The notes under the pieces are model-generated. The model worked only from the letters and a program-made list of their open reading frames with translations, did not search any database and had not been told where the DNA came from. From Ceriagrion tenellum (taxonomy: Eukaryota > Arthropoda > Insecta > Odonata > Coenagrionidae): DNA of 64,000 nucleotides. The stretch spans positions 58,922,964 to 58,986,963 of the forward strand of contig OY720637.1 in assembly GCA_963169105.1 (NCBI GenBank), given 5' to 3'. The position numbers and the translations under genes are program-made. How positions within the stretch are numbered: the stretch's first letter is position 1; the number at the start of each line of letters is the position of its first letter. Of the stretch, positions 22,046 to 33,621 are shown one piece after another.

Positions 22046-22367
22046 TTAGTTATATCCTGGAAAGTCCCTATTTAATTAATAACGCAGAAGTTCAATCGTA
22101 TGAACTATATTGTCGGGGCATATTATTTTTACAGAATTTACTTTGCAGTCCTTTACTTGTGTTTTAGTTGTAATATAAAATACGCATACGGTCTTAGTTA
22201 CGACCAGAGAAAGCATCTCTATCACACCATGAGCACAGATGCGGAATAGATAGCACCCACTTTAAGTCAGCGTTGTATGACCGGCGGCGCATGGAATCCC
22301 TCCCGCATGCCGGTGACGTGCCGGCCGCGCGGTGCACTGAGAATACTTGAATAAGTAAGTTACTCAC
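22046..22367. other. Transition from AT-rich to CpG-rich sequence
   Basis: No gene called. Minus-strand frames here overlap the candidate donor site described next. Confidence 0.4.
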
Positions 22368-23110
22368 CGTGGGTAGCGGATGAGTCGACGAGCGAAGAGC
22401 CAAACACACCGGCGCACCTCTCCGTCCTTGGGGGGACGAGCCGAGGGAACTGCGAAGCGCCACGCAACTCCTCCACGTCGTACTCGCCCGATTAAAACTG
22501 AACTCTGAATCGAGACGAGGTTTCGTCGTCCGATGGGGCTGCTGGCTCCTTCGAGGCAGGCGCCGGTCTATGTTTGAAGGATGAGGGGGACTTGGGGGGG
22601 AGGCAAAATGAAATCTTCGCCCCCGTCGAGAGTTGGGGAGACTTTGAATCTTCCGAATGTGTCGCTCGCGGTCGAGCTCTTCGGACCCCTCTGGCCAAAC
22701 TCGCCAGTCTCAGGTCGGGAGATCCCGGCGCTCGACTGGTCTTACGGCGAAGTGTACACGCGCTCTCCTCCGGTGGGTGCCGTCTCAAAGCCTCCCCTCT
22801 CCCCCCCCTCTCTCTTTCGCTTCTCCTCCACCCCCTCCAGTCACTCACAACCCTCCCACTCCCCCCTTCCTCCCAACCATTCGACCCCGCTGGCGCTCGC
22901 GACGGCTCGAGTGCGTCGTGACCACATTCTTCGCCCGGCCGTTCCTCCTTCAATCCACTCCTCACGCAACCCCATCCACGCGATTGAAAAAAAAAAGTAT
23001 CGACTCATCCCTCGACCCACAATTCTTTTTAACCAACCTCTCCTTCCTGCGTCCCTTTCCGTTTTGTTTACGGTATGGGTGCGTGAGTAAAAATTTCGGA
23101 TTTCATTCAC
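22368..23110 (-). promoter_or_regulatory. CpG-rich block: candidate promoter and first exon of a minus-strand gene
   Basis: Markedly more GC- and CpG-rich than its surroundings and free of recognised transposons. On the minus strand an exon-like end ACCCACG is followed by GTGAGTAAC (intron start at 22367 reading leftwards), a near-consensus donor. Long overlapping frames on both strands (for example minus 22492-22965) reflect the high GC content and resemble no protein I know; this may be a 5' UTR. The C/T-rich tract at 22790-22880 would read as G/A-rich in the transcript. No downstream exon is identified in the window, so this is inference. Confidence 0.4.
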
Positions 23111-23352
23111 TGAGGACGAAGTTCTGGTGACGCGGGCCGCGTGGAGTTGAAAGAGGGGGCAGACGATGATGTCCAGAGTAGGGCTGGGCGGTATTTGAAT
23201 CCCAATATCAATATCAAATATCTTAAAATATTGAAAATGGACCAATATCAATAACCTGTATTGGACTATTGAATATTAGAAAATATTGGCAGATTGGAAA
23301 TATTGTAATATTGGAAATAATTATAAAATGAAATAGTGGTATTCTCAAAGAT

Positions 23353-23754
23353 CTACGGAACTAGCCGCGCAGTATCTTTAACGGAGTCACCCGCTAATGA
23401 TAACACAACTGAGTGAAATTGGTTGGAGCGCTCGGCGTGAAATTGAGGAGTCTGGGTTCGATTCCCTGTCCAGGCGAATGATTTTTCCACAGTGAATTTC
23501 ACACCATTGTGTGATCACTAGCGGGTGACTCCGTTAAAGTTACTGCACGGCTAGTTCCGTACTTCTCTGAAAATGTCAAAAGTAAACACCTTTGTGTTTA
23601 AAGTTGGGCTTTACACCGTTGACTGTGGCGCTTAGCGCTCCCATACGGGTACCTCTAGCATTATATGCACGGTACCTGTCAGAACAACTTGTTCCATAAA
23701 GCTTCATGAGATTCACAGGGGAAGAGGACGCCTGGATGCTTAGATCGCCTAGAT
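23353..23754 (+). repeat. tRNA-cored inverted-repeat element (family T), copy 2
   Basis: CTACGGAACTAGCC (23353) is mirrored by GGCTAGTTCCGTAC ending about 23562. The core reads on the plus strand with B box GGTTCGATTCC (23455-23465) and an A-box-like TTGGTTGGAGCG. 23563-23750 is the arm sequence found at 47140-47310 in the full-length copy, including AACACCTTTGTGTTTAAAG. Confidence 0.7.
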
Positions 23755-24797
23755 GGTATTAACCTCTACAAAAACCAAAGTACGGAAATAGGAGTCAGTG
23801 GAACCAAGAAGGAAGCAAATATAAGAAGAGGTGTTAGACAAGGTTGCCCAATATCGCCTTACTTGTTTAACTTATACATAGTAGAAGCAATGTCTGAAAT
23901 GAAAACAAAGACAAGAGGAATTAAAATAAATGGCAAACAAATTCATTGCATTCGATTTGCAGACGACATAGCTCTAGTAGCTGACTCAGAGAAGGAATGA
24001 AGTCAAATGCTCAAGATTCTAAATAATATTTTATCAAAACTGAAACTTAAAATAAACACCAAGAAAACAAAAATCACGGTGGTAGAAAGAAAGAGAAGAG
24101 AAAAGATAACGAATATATGTATAGACGGTATAGACGGAGTGAGACTGGAGGAAGTGACAGAGTACTACTACTTGGGTAGCATATTAGAGAATCATAACAA
24201 CTACTCCTCAGAGGTCAAAAGAAGAATAACGTTAGCCAAGAAAGCCTTTCAATTGAAGTAAAGTCTCCTAGTAAATAACAGCATTAGTATTGAGATTAGG
24301 AAGAAATTCCTGAAAAGCTTTGTATGGAGTGTGCTAACATATGGATGCGAGACATAGACACTAAGGAAGAGTGAAATGACCAAACTTGAAGCTGCAGAAA
24401 TGTGGTTTTGGAGGAGGATTACAAAAACTAGGTGGACCGACAGGAAAACTGATGAGCAAGTACTAAATGAAGAACATACAGAAAGAGAAATATTGGAAAC
24501 AAAACAAGAAAAGCAAAGCTCATCGGACACTAACTTAGGCACGACAACTTCATACAAAATATTATGGAAGGAAAAATTCTAGGCAAAAGACAGAGAGGAC
24601 GACTGAGAACTTCGTACCTAAAAGTATTGGCGATAGAAATGGGATGCACATCGTACAATGAAATGAAGAGGAAGGCTGAAAAAAGAGATTGTTGGAAGTC
24701 GTGGCTGCAACAACAAAGCATAACCTTTAGAAGAGAAGAATCAGTATTAACAGGTAAAGAACAAAAAACGGTGGCAGAAGTGCATTAGAACCGAGGG
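23755..24797 (+). pseudogene. RTE-like LINE (family H), 5'-truncated, multiply broken
   Basis: Encodes NLYKNQSTE then RRGVRQGCPISPYLFNL (RT motif B), CIRFADDIALVAD (intact motif C), a stop just after ADSEKE (near 23998), the thumb with YYYLGSILENHNN, another stop at 24258, LTYGCET then a stop, MWFWRRITKTRWTDR, and a frameshift near 24500. It then resumes with NIMEGKILGKRQRGR and KSWLQQQ. Closely similar to the copy at 59853-61328, which is less damaged overall but has FADN in place of FADD. Confidence 0.85.
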
Positions 24798-25514
24798 GGG
24801 TTACTTAGAAAAAGGGACTTTATTAACTATGTAAAAGTCTGTTAAGAAAAGAAGAAAACCGATGTGAACATCTTTTCCCCAGTTATTGCGATGAATAATG
24901 GTGGAGAAGGAAGTGTTGCGCTGAGTTCCACGTTCGCCGTATGTTTGCAAAGATTAGGGCGCTCTCCTCCTACCCTTCTCGCCGGGTTCCTATACGCAAC
25001 TAAGGTAATCCAATATTCAATATTCCAATTGCAAATATTGGTTCTTCACTACGCAATATTACCATTACAAATATTGGTTTTTCCGACCACCAATATCTAA
25101 TACCAGATATTGCTATTTGTCGTTCCAAAATTGTTTTTTTTTTAATCCCAATATTAAAAAATACTGATATAGGAACCAATATCTTGGAAAACCGCCCAGG
25201 CATAGTCCAGAAGCATCCTGGAGCAGCAGAGATGCCTGCTTCCAGCGCAGAGTTGGCGGGCGAAAATCAGTGTCTTGCACGATAGAGGCGTGCCTAAAAT
25301 TTGACTCTGGAAGGGATCCAGAATATTTCGGATAGTTGAAGTCCCGGAGACCCAGCCCCCGGTATGGACCCGGGCCCATCCCCCGGAATATTTTTGAAAA
25401 TTATAACGACAAACCTGGTATAAAATCGAACAATATCTCAATTTCCCTTAATGGGAAAGAGCTATTCTGTTTGATTGGTTCAAAACGATATTCCGCTATG
25501 ATCATTCATTCATT

Positions 25515-25825
25515 GATCGTTTAACCCTACGGTTGGTTGACTGCTGTCCTCCACCCTTCCCTATCCAATGCTGGTTCCCTTACTTCCTTGTATCTCTTCC
25601 TATGGACTTTCCTCTTTATTTGGTCCATGAACTTATTCCTGGGTCTTCCTCTAGGGACGTTTCCCTCTATTTTACCTTCAACTATGATATTCACAAATCC
25701 AATATGCCTCAGGGTGTGTCCAATCCATCTGGTTCTTCTTTTCTGTATGGTGCTCCGTACGGTCCTCTCCTCTTCTACTCTCCCGTGAAGTATATCAAGC
25801 CTGAATTTGTTGAACAAAAAAGCTA
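25515..25825 (-). pseudogene. RTE-like LINE family B, 3' end
   Basis: Minus-strand frame 25817-25527: VEEERTVRSTIQKRRTRW then IGHTLRHIGF, PRGRPRNKFMDQIKRK and LDREGWRTAVNQP, the intact C-terminus of this family, followed by an ATTC-like tail. Lacks all RT core motifs. Confidence 0.75.
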
Positions 25826-26799
25826 AATATTCTATCCCTTTTTTAAGTGTTACATATAATTGGTTTGCTATTTTATTATATATTAGTATTATTATGTTAA
25901 TATCCTGACAGAGCTGTTTCTGTTGGGTGGGGGCGGTCCGTTTATCTCCACTCCCACCCCCGGAAATGGTCTATTTTTTAGTGATAGGGCGAACTTAGAA
26001 ATAGGAGAGCCGCTGACAAATTCTAGCAGATTAGTTATTTAGAACAAATATGTCTGAACTTGAGGAATGGCCCATGGATGTTGAGCAAATATTTTCCCCC
26101 CAGCGCTTTTGAAACGCAACGAATAGTCAGTATAAAAATGACAAACACTTTCATAACCTTGAGTACTTAAAGCAAACAATTAAGCCACAATTATTTCTTC
26201 ATTTTCAGCTCATATTAAGGAATATCTCGCCGATAATGACAATAAAGTCTTTAAGGAAAGGATACGATTACATAAAATCTGAAGTCATATCCACAATGTC
26301 CAACAAGGTATCTTAGGAATTTCGGTTTAAAAGGAGGTATTTTCCTCCGAACGAATCCTTTCCTTTGGAATATTGTGCAGTTTGTTATGAAATTGGTCTT
26401 GTTCTAAAATTTATAGTCAGTTGCGATGCTGGTGACGCTTAATTACGAATTGTGAAAGGGTTATTTAGCATACTTAGAATTTTTATATAATTTGCCAACA
26501 ACTTGCGTATCTTTATAAATCCCCGTACAGTACGTTTTAGTATATGTCTTCAAACTTAGGTATCGGTTCCTATAACTACGTATAGTCCAAGCAATAAAAC
26601 CCAATTACAGGAATGGAATAGAATTCCATTGACCAAATCATCCCAAAAGCTGCTTAAAATGACCAAAGATGGATCATCGAGCTTTTGCAAGAAAAAATAT
26701 AACTAATTGCAAATTGCAAGTGGACTATATTCCTAATCAGCTAAATTATGACACACATGGAGGCTGTTAAGTGTGTCCCTGTATGCAATATCCTTCAAT
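25826..26799. other. No recognised feature
   Basis: AT-rich, without long frames or shared repeats that I can see. Confidence 0.45.
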
Positions 26800-27220
26800 A
26801 TCGTGCCGAGTGTTTCTTAACGCCATCCCAAGAATAACATATCATTTCACCTAGAAATCAATGAATTTGGTCTCATTTTAAAGAAAACTCACTCTTTCAG
26901 TGACACCAAAAACTCAACTCCTTACCACATTATTTTCCGAGAAATTTGACGAAAAATACCAGCCCTTTTGCATTGGAAATGGTCCGTGCATGCATTCACG
27001 AGGGAGCTTATTTTTAAAAAATGAGGAATTTCTAACACCAAAATATCATCACAAAATTAACAACGTGTAGTTTATTGGTTTTCTCAACTATTTTTGAAAA
27101 TAAATCATATTGTCACCCCAGTGAGTTCTTCGGTGTCACAAAAGAAACTTTCGTTGTGGAGCAGTTTAAACGTACCGCGCAAAGAAAATGAGTCAAGTTA
27201 AGGACTTATTTGGATATTTT
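26800..27220 (+). repeat. Dispersed repeat R1, copy 2
   Basis: Diverged from 4990-5400 but collinear. Landmarks: CTCAACTCCTTACC-CATTATTTTCCGAG, AAATGAGGAATTTCTAACACC, and GAAAATGAGTCAAGTTAA near 27187-27204. Confidence 0.6.
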
Positions 27221-27699
27221 TAGAGGTAGGCTATTTTCATTTTTGACGAAATCACGAAATTCCCGAAAGAAGTTCAAAAACATCGAACAGTCCTTTTTAA
27301 ATGCATTACCGCTTTTAAAAAGTTGAATATTGAGCATTTCGTTTCGCGAAATCCATACTATTTCGCGAAATCATTAATAATTCGCGAAATCTGCCGCGAA
27401 ATCATCGTGTTTTAACACTAAATTTCGTCGAATGCGACATTTAGAAGTTGCACATCAGCAATAAATGTTTTGAATTTTTTAACGTGCGGAAAAACGATCA
27501 GTAATGGCGATAATTATTTTGAAGCATATATTTTCATTGTTAAAACTGAGGCCATAAGTATTATTACCCGGTAAACCTCTGGAAAATTCATCTCACACTC
27601 AGGGAAATTGCCTCATTGTACTGAAAAAATGAATTCAAGAACGTAGAACAATTCAAGGGACGATAAAGCGATAATATTATATTACCTATTGATTACGAG
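27221..27699. other. Short repeated TTCGCGAAAT motif; otherwise no feature
   Basis: A TTCGCGAAAT-type motif (TCGCGAAA palindrome plus T) occurs three to four times between 27340 and 27405. No gene seen. Confidence 0.45.
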
Positions 27700-28005
27700 T
27701 ACCTATCTATAATGTTTGAAAAGCCATTTCAGGCGATCTATTCTACCATATTAGCACAAAAAGTGAGTCCAATCCATCTGGTACTTCTTTTCTGTATGGT
27801 GTTCCATATAGTCCTTTCCTCCTCTGCTCTTCTGCAAACTTACTCATTTCTTATCTTGTCCGTCCATTTTATCTCCAGCATTCTCCGCCTCCAACATCAG
27901 CTTTCGAAGGCTTCTCGTCTTTTCTGGTCAGCTTTTCCAATGGTCCATGTATCCGATCCATAGAGTGCCACGCCCCACTAGAATGTTTTCACATAATGTT
28001 TCCTG
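27700..28005 (-). pseudogene. RTE-like LINE family B fragment
   Basis: Minus strand: a SVALYGSDTW-like region, then LEAFESxCWRRxxRIKWTDKI-NE, CRRAEEERTIWNTIQKRS. It spans the exact position where the 14 kb copy has an extra ~130 bp and shows the uninterrupted form. Confidence 0.7.
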
Positions 28006-28369
28006 ATTTGCAGTTCTATCTTCTTTGAACACAGAAGTTTTCTTTTTTTCGTTGTTATTTCCAGCAGTTTATTCTTCAGTATGTTTCTTAATTCTCCGTT
28101 AAATCGGACTAATTCATGAGAAAACATCCAAAGCCAGAGTATCCGTAAACATTGATTGTAGCAATCTAAGTTGATAGTTTTTAGTGGCTTACTGACAAGG
28201 CTCCTAGAATACCATTTTTTAGTATAGACAAAGTGCCCTTAGCAGCCGATTATGTTAGTCTCCGTAGTGTTTGAGCTAAAATCTATTCAAGTGGCCGTGT
28301 CAGTCTAATATGGAGTGCAGCGTTGTATGGGACAGAGTAATGGACTCCGAGAAATGAGTACGAGGATGG

Positions 28370-28490
28370 CTGCAGGCATTTAAGACGTAAGTGTATAGGA
28401 TGGTAGAGAAGGTGCGATGGACGGGAGGGAAGACGAACAAGGAAGTGCTCAGTATGGTGGGCGAGGGAAGGAAAATTCGTCGAGTATGTA
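28370..28490 (+). pseudogene. RTE-like LINE family C splinter
   Basis: Encodes MVEKVRWTGGKTNKEVL followed by MVGEGRKIRR, the family C block also seen at 30974-31030 (minus) and 37990-38100. Ends abruptly at the next LINE. Confidence 0.55.
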
Positions 28491-29195
28491 GCGATTTTTC
28501 CCTTTACCTATCTGCTAGATTTACCTGGAAAAAAGATCTACATACAGTGCCCACTAGGAATCATCCCGTAGACCGTCACATCCCACAGCATAGCACACTT
28601 CACGTCACTAAATCCTTCACCGTAACCGCTTCTAGAGTATGGAAATCTCTACCATCTTAAGTTATAAATATTAAATCCATCCATGCTTTCAAGTCCAAGG
28701 TGTATGATATCCTAATAAATAATCCAAAAATGTTGTCTGTCTAAAATTGAAACGAAGTAAAATTAAACAAATGTAAAATTGGATGCCTTATACATATTGA
28801 AGAAGAATTAATCATTGAACATGAATGTATTCAACGTTATACTTGTAATTATTACTGTTATCATTAATTACCTTTTTCCTCACGGTTTATCTTGTATGCT
28901 TACATGTATGTACATGCTTAATCATGTATTTAAATATTATCCTAGTAGTGCTCTGTGCAGTAATATGTACGGCTGTATTACGAATTCTAAGCTTACAATG
29001 ATTTTTTTTTTGTTTTGCCTGTCATCATTGTATAACAAATTCGATTCTGTATATTGAGTTTCATCACTGTATTATTAATCTAATTTTTGAATTTCAAAAT
29101 TGTATTAATTTGAAAAATTGTACTTCATTATCTCAGGGGCTAAGAGTAGCCCACGATAATAAACGTTGTTATTATTACTATTATTATTATTATTT
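28491..29195 (+). pseudogene. CR1/Jockey-like LINE 3' end (family I) with (ATT)n tail
   Basis: Encodes FTWKKDLHTVPTRNH and FTVTASRVWKSLPS (the C-terminal WNSLP-type block), followed by a 3' UTR containing GGGGCTAAGAGTAGCCCACG (29137-29156), an AATAAA-like signal and an (ATT)n tail. Confidence 0.7.
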
Positions 29196-29214
29196 TTGGT
29201 GTGAAAAACCTGGA

Positions 29215-29465
29215 CTGTGAGAAAAGGAGGACACGGTGAAGCTGCAGACGAAGGACATGTGGATGTGGAGGAGGATGGAAAAAGAGCGGACGATGGACGG
29301 AAAGAATGACGAACGAGGAAGAATGTGAAATGGAAGGGTGAGGAAACTGCTGGAGGAGATATGAAGGCTGAGTACGTGGTTGGAACAGGTGATGAGAGGC
29401 GAAGGGATGCTGAAGGCCGTGATAGAGGGGAGGGTGTTAGGTAAGTGTGGATGGGAATGAAATAC
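29215..29465 (+). pseudogene. RTE-like LINE fragment
   Basis: Purine-rich stretch reading LQTKDMWMWRRMEKERT, the MWxWRR block that follows the thumb in families B, C and H. Short and frameshifted. Confidence 0.45.
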
Positions 29466-29570
29466 AATAGGCTTAATTGACGGAATAAAGAGAGGTGGGA
29501 CGATTACCGAGGTGAAGAAGGAAATCTTTCTATGAAGACAGGGGCTGGCGCCTGCAAAATTCTCGAGAAT

Positions 29571-29811
29571 TTAACCCTTTGAGTGTGGAATGACGTAATA
29601 TCACGTCATGGTTGTCTTTACTCTGGTGCTGATGACGTGATATCACGTCACAAGTACCGTAGGTGCACCAACTTTCACTAGAGGGCCTAGGGAAAGTTCC
29701 CTAGTGAAAGCTGGAACACTCACGGTACTCTTGACGTGATATCACGTCATCAGCACCAGAGTAAAGAAAACCATGACGTGACATCACGTCATGCCGCACT
29801 CAAAGGGTTAA
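29571..29811. mobile_element. piggyBac-like MITE, copy 2 (different family)
   Basis: The 233-bp element 29575-29807 has termini CCCTTTGAGTG and flanking TTAA on both sides. The inverted repeats extend for about 100 bp and hold the palindrome TGACGTGATATCACGTCA four times, or with one change. TGACGTCA-like sites are what CREB/ATF factors bind, so a regulatory effect is conceivable. Confidence 0.85.
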
Positions 29812-29839
29812 ACTCTCTTGCTGAACTAAATGGTAGAAT

Positions 29840-30125
29840 CACCATTAGTCGTAAAATCCTCAGTTTGGTTGACTGCAGCCCTTAACCCTTCCCTATTCAA
29901 TGCTAGTTCTCTTACTTCCAGGTATCTCTTCCCATTTACTTTCCTCTATATTTTGTCCATAAACTTGTTCCTAGGTCTTCTTCTGGGTACTTTCCTCTAT
30001 TTTACCTTCAATTATGTTCTTCTCAAACCCATTGTGTCTCAAGGTGTGTCCAATCCATCTGAATCCTCTAGGGTCCTATCCTCTTCTACTCTTCAGAGTA
30101 CTTATTCATTTCCTTCGTCTGTCAT
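29840..30125 (-). pseudogene. RTE-like LINE family B, 3' end fragment
   Basis: Minus strand matches the ELALDREGW-to-RRxRWIGHTLRHNG region of family B with several indels; the reading frame is lost. Confidence 0.65.
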
Positions 30126-30949
30126 TTAATCCGTCAATTGATATTCAGGATCCTCCAATGCCAGATTTTTAAAGCTCAAGTCAATTATGGTCTTCTTTTC
30201 CAATTTCCAACCGGTAGATTACCACAACAATGAAAAGAGTCCCTAGTTCGCTGAGGCGACAGAGGCCGTAAGAAACTGATATGGCAATCACTAGGGACAG
30301 AACCCAGGCAGTGGACTTTCTCTTCCATCCTTCACCTGTGCTCTACTTGCTTACTCCCGTTCAGAACAAAGTGACACAAAAACTGTCATTTTCTGGGTCA
30401 AGATATTCTCGCAGCGAGCCTTGAAGTCACTACCCATTCGCCGGTCTATCAATAATCATCTAGAGCATAATAGGCCGTCAACGCTAACGTAAAGTTTAAC
30501 CAGACATTGTAAAACTGGCCCTTTGCCAAACAATCGGATGGGTTAATTGGCCGGAGAATTTGCTTCCTAAGGGCATGGATTCAAATCCCGGTTCTAGGGT
30601 AATTATTTTAGTCAAATACGCTTGGATGCCATGTCAAGAGCTCTTCTTTTGAAATTGTGGTATTCACGTAGTGGAATGGAGTGAATACATACTCCAACGG
30701 TAGACCCTGCTCTTGTACGAAACTGTTACTTATTATAGAATTATTCAACCGGTAAAATTTACGTTATGTCGAAAGTTAGAGGAAATCGTTTCGATTTTTC
30801 ATACTCTCAGAGCCCTATCTACCACTAGCACTTCCTTTTTCGCCTTGACATGCAATCTACACTTCTTCACCTCGGCCATAAAACCTACCGCTTGCCCAAA
30901 ATCCTCCCCTCTGTCTAGTTTTCTGCAACCCATCAACCCTTATAACTTT
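30126..30949. repeat. Non-coding with one tRNA-like SINE head
   Basis: 30535-30605 on the plus strand has an A-box-like GGTTAATTGG and a B-box-like GGATTCAAATCCC about 38 bases later, consistent with a SINE head. Nothing else recognised. Confidence 0.45.
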
Positions 30950-31545
30950 CTTCAGCCACCTACAGAAGTTCCTTCACTCGCCTATCTTACTGAGAACTTC
31001 TTCGTTTGTCTTCCTTTCCGTCCACCGCACATTCTCCAACCTTTTCCACGGCAACAACTCAATCGCCTGCGGACTATTCACGTCTTCCCTTCTTAGGGTC
31101 CACGTTTCTGCCCCATGCAACGCTAAGCTCCATATCAAGCTCTTCACCAGCCTCTTCTTCACATCCTTACCCAAGGTCCCCCTCATCAGCTTCCTTTCGT
31201 TACTATGCCCATTTTCTACTAACGTGCTGCCAAAGTAATTAAAAAGCTCTCCTTGCGCCAGTTTAAGCCCCCTCTCCCCCAACTTATATGGCCAGTATGG
31301 CTTTATTTGTCCTGGAGAATCTCATTGCCTTTTCTTATGGTTCATCTTAATTCCGAATTTCCCTCACTGAGACTCTAAAGCATCTACCAAAGCTTGATCT
31401 CCCTTCGAAGATCGACCTACCAACGCCTGATCGTCCTCGAATCCGGACGACTTTATCAGCTGTCCTCCTACTTTTATTCCCACGTCTATTTCTTCCCATG
31501 TCTCTCTTACAATTTTTAAGTGATGCATACATAAAATGAAATTAA
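30950..31545 (-). pseudogene. RTE-like LINE family C fragment
   Basis: Minus strand: FNYFGSTLVENGHS (thumb YLGS block), KKRLVKSLIWSLALHGAETW, ENVRWTERKTNEEVLSKIG. The upstream part (31532-31347) encodes a damaged RT palm without a readable FADD. Several frameshifts. Confidence 0.7.
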
Positions 31546-31810
31546 GAAGACCATAATGGGATTATTTATCTCATGGTACCTATATTACTAAAAATAATTT
31601 TTTTTTTATCATCCGACATGAATGAATGGCCTTAGTGTTCCCTTTTGAAGGAAGTGATCCAGTGGTATGAAAACAATTTTTTTATATTGGCGCCGTCTCA
31701 GAGGAACTTCTAAAATGTTCTCTGAAATAACAGCATGAGAGTGCAAGGGTGAAATCAGCTGTATAAATACTTAATATTAATAAATCGATAAAAAACTTAG
31801 GCTCCTTCCA

Positions 31811-32777
31811 TAAGGCGGGTTTATCAATGGAAGTCACTTCCATGTCAGTAGCCCTGGAAGTCGCTTGTAAGCGATACTTCGATGTGTAAGCACGTACTTC
31901 CATGGCAGTAGGTGGTCGATAGTGTGGTGATCGACCTCGGTTCCTAATTGCAAGGAAAATAGACTGGTTTCTATTTTGCCTGCAATTAGCGTATAACCTC
32001 GGCGATTAAATCGCATGCCATCCAGTGGAATCTTGGTCACATTACAGCTAACGGAGATTTTAAATATAAACAACAAATAACTAAGTAGGAGGAGGACTCA
32101 TGCAATGCGTTTACCAATCGAACTCAGATCGATTTGACCGGCTCAACTCGGTATGGTAAACGCAACGGGCTAGTGGGATCGATATGATAGCGGGCTAACT
32201 CGGCCCGCTTTCTCTGCCAGTCTGAGATTTCAAATCGATATGAACCGATGCAAATCGATATTTCAATTGCTTTCACATTTATAAACCAGGCGACCCGAGT
32301 TGGCTGGCTCAGAATTTTCCGATCGGTCCAAGTTCATATTGATCTGAGTTCGATTGGTAAACGTAGTGATTATTGTTGCTGATGTAAATACTTATTTGTT
32401 CTGGAAAATATTTTAAATGCTAAAGAACCCCTAAAGTAAGCTTTATGACGTATCTCTTATTAGATTATAATTATTATTACCACAATTGACTCACGTAAAT
32501 CGATGTAATTATCCATAATTATTGTAATTTATATACATTTATTAAACCCGCGAATGCCTATGGGACTCAAACAGCAATATACGAGCGCCATTATTGCCAA
32601 ATTTGGACGATTTTCGTAATTACCACATTCATTGTTTACTTCAGTCATCTATTTGTTTGGGAAAAGCCTTTAAGTATGTGTACGCAGAACAATGCGCACC
32701 AAGTGGCGAGACGATTCGAGATATCGCTACACTCGCTACTTCCATATAAGTCAACTTCCATGGGAAAACCCGCCGAT
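31811..32777. mobile_element. Inverted-repeat DNA element with a nested MITE
   Basis: Left end TAAGGCGGGTTTATCAATGG pairs with the reverse complement of the right end (ATCGGCGGGTTTTCCCATGG); GAAGT-AC continues both. The interior has additional ACTTCCATG repeats and the nested element 32106-32366. Non-coding. Superfamily undetermined. Confidence 0.6.
32106..32366. mobile_element. Nested MITE, ~260 bp
   Basis: Terminal inverted repeats of about 35 bp: GCGTTTACCAATCGAACTC at the left and its complement GAGTTCGATTGGTAAACG at the right. Interior rich in ATCGAT repeats in both orientations. Confidence 0.8.
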
Positions 32778-33424
32778 AGAAATGTAATTAATACGAATCG
32801 GCATGAGTCGTACGCACTCGTAAAGTGACACACGAACTTCAGCAGTAGATACCGGACCAGTTTGCTTTGATTAATCCAATAAAAGTGTTGCCAAACTAGG
32901 TTGAATATAATGGTTACGGAACCAAATTGAATCTGTACATAGCTTTAATATCTTAAATGTTGGTCTTATATAATCGGAAAAAAATTTGTTCAGGAATTTT
33001 GTGTTCAAGACATTTATATTTATTTTGTGTTCAATGCATTTATAAGTTTTTGAGAGACATGTCGAGGATGATAAAGAGAAGGCAAATATTAAATGGAAAG
33101 CATACACCATTCCGCAATTAGGGCTTCAAAATTGAGGCTTTAAAATGGTTATTTTTACACCCTGTTATCGGCACTAAATGCCACATAACCCTGAATCATT
33201 TCTTCACAGACTGAGCGATAAAATTATCACCCTAAAACACACGTAAAATCGGAGAATTTTAAAGGAAGGAACTCAACATTTTGAGACTACCTAAAATACG
33301 TCTTCTCACTCCGCAAACTTGGTGTCCATGACTGAAAAACAGCAAATATAAATTCAAATAAGTACATACAATACAATAGCAAGAAACACTTTTTTCACAA
33401 ATGTACCGTGGTTACAGTGGGGTA
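32778..33424. other. No recognised feature
   Basis: AT-rich non-coding. Confidence 0.45.
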
Positions 33425-33605
33425 TTGATTGAAAAATAAAGGGAATTGTCCCGAGAAGATGGCCAAGGAATAAGTACTTAGAACAAATAAGGAGAAAATA
33501 CATAATAAGAACCAACAGGAAGAATGGGAAATAACATTATACAGGGGGGGATAGATGGCTGCAGTCTACTTATTTTAGGATTAACGATCAATAAATGGAT
33601 GTCAC
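33425..33605 (+). pseudogene. RTE-like LINE family B, last ~170 bp
   Basis: Encodes IxGIVPRRWPRNKYLEQIRRKY, the family B PRGRPRNKFMDQIKRK block with substitutions, followed by the 3' end. Confidence 0.6.
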
Positions 33606-33621
33606 GAAAATGGGTGGTGAC

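Larger units (their letters stand above)
23171..25212. mobile_element. hAT-like element with 8-bp target duplication and nested inserts
   Basis: Element 23179-25204. Left end TAGGGCTGGGCGGTATTT; right end, reverse-complemented, TATGCCTGGGCGGTTTTCC. Flanks GTCCAGAG (23171-23178) and GTCCAGAA (25205-25212) match 7 of 8. Subterminal DNA is packed with CAATATTGG-like repeats in both orientations. The interior holds a tRNA-cored element (23353) and an RTE-like LINE (23755). Non-autonomous: no transposase. Confidence 0.75.

Noticed and set aside
22492..22965. Long minus-strand reading frame in the CpG-rich block
   Set aside because: Frames are open on several phases of both strands, as expected from high GC. 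No domain is visible and it ends before the candidate donor. Kept only as possible 5' UTR.
23100..25140. Repeated CAATATT strings as possible origin or matrix-attachment sequence
   Set aside because: They are confined to the subterminal parts of the hAT-like element and are better explained as its own repeats.
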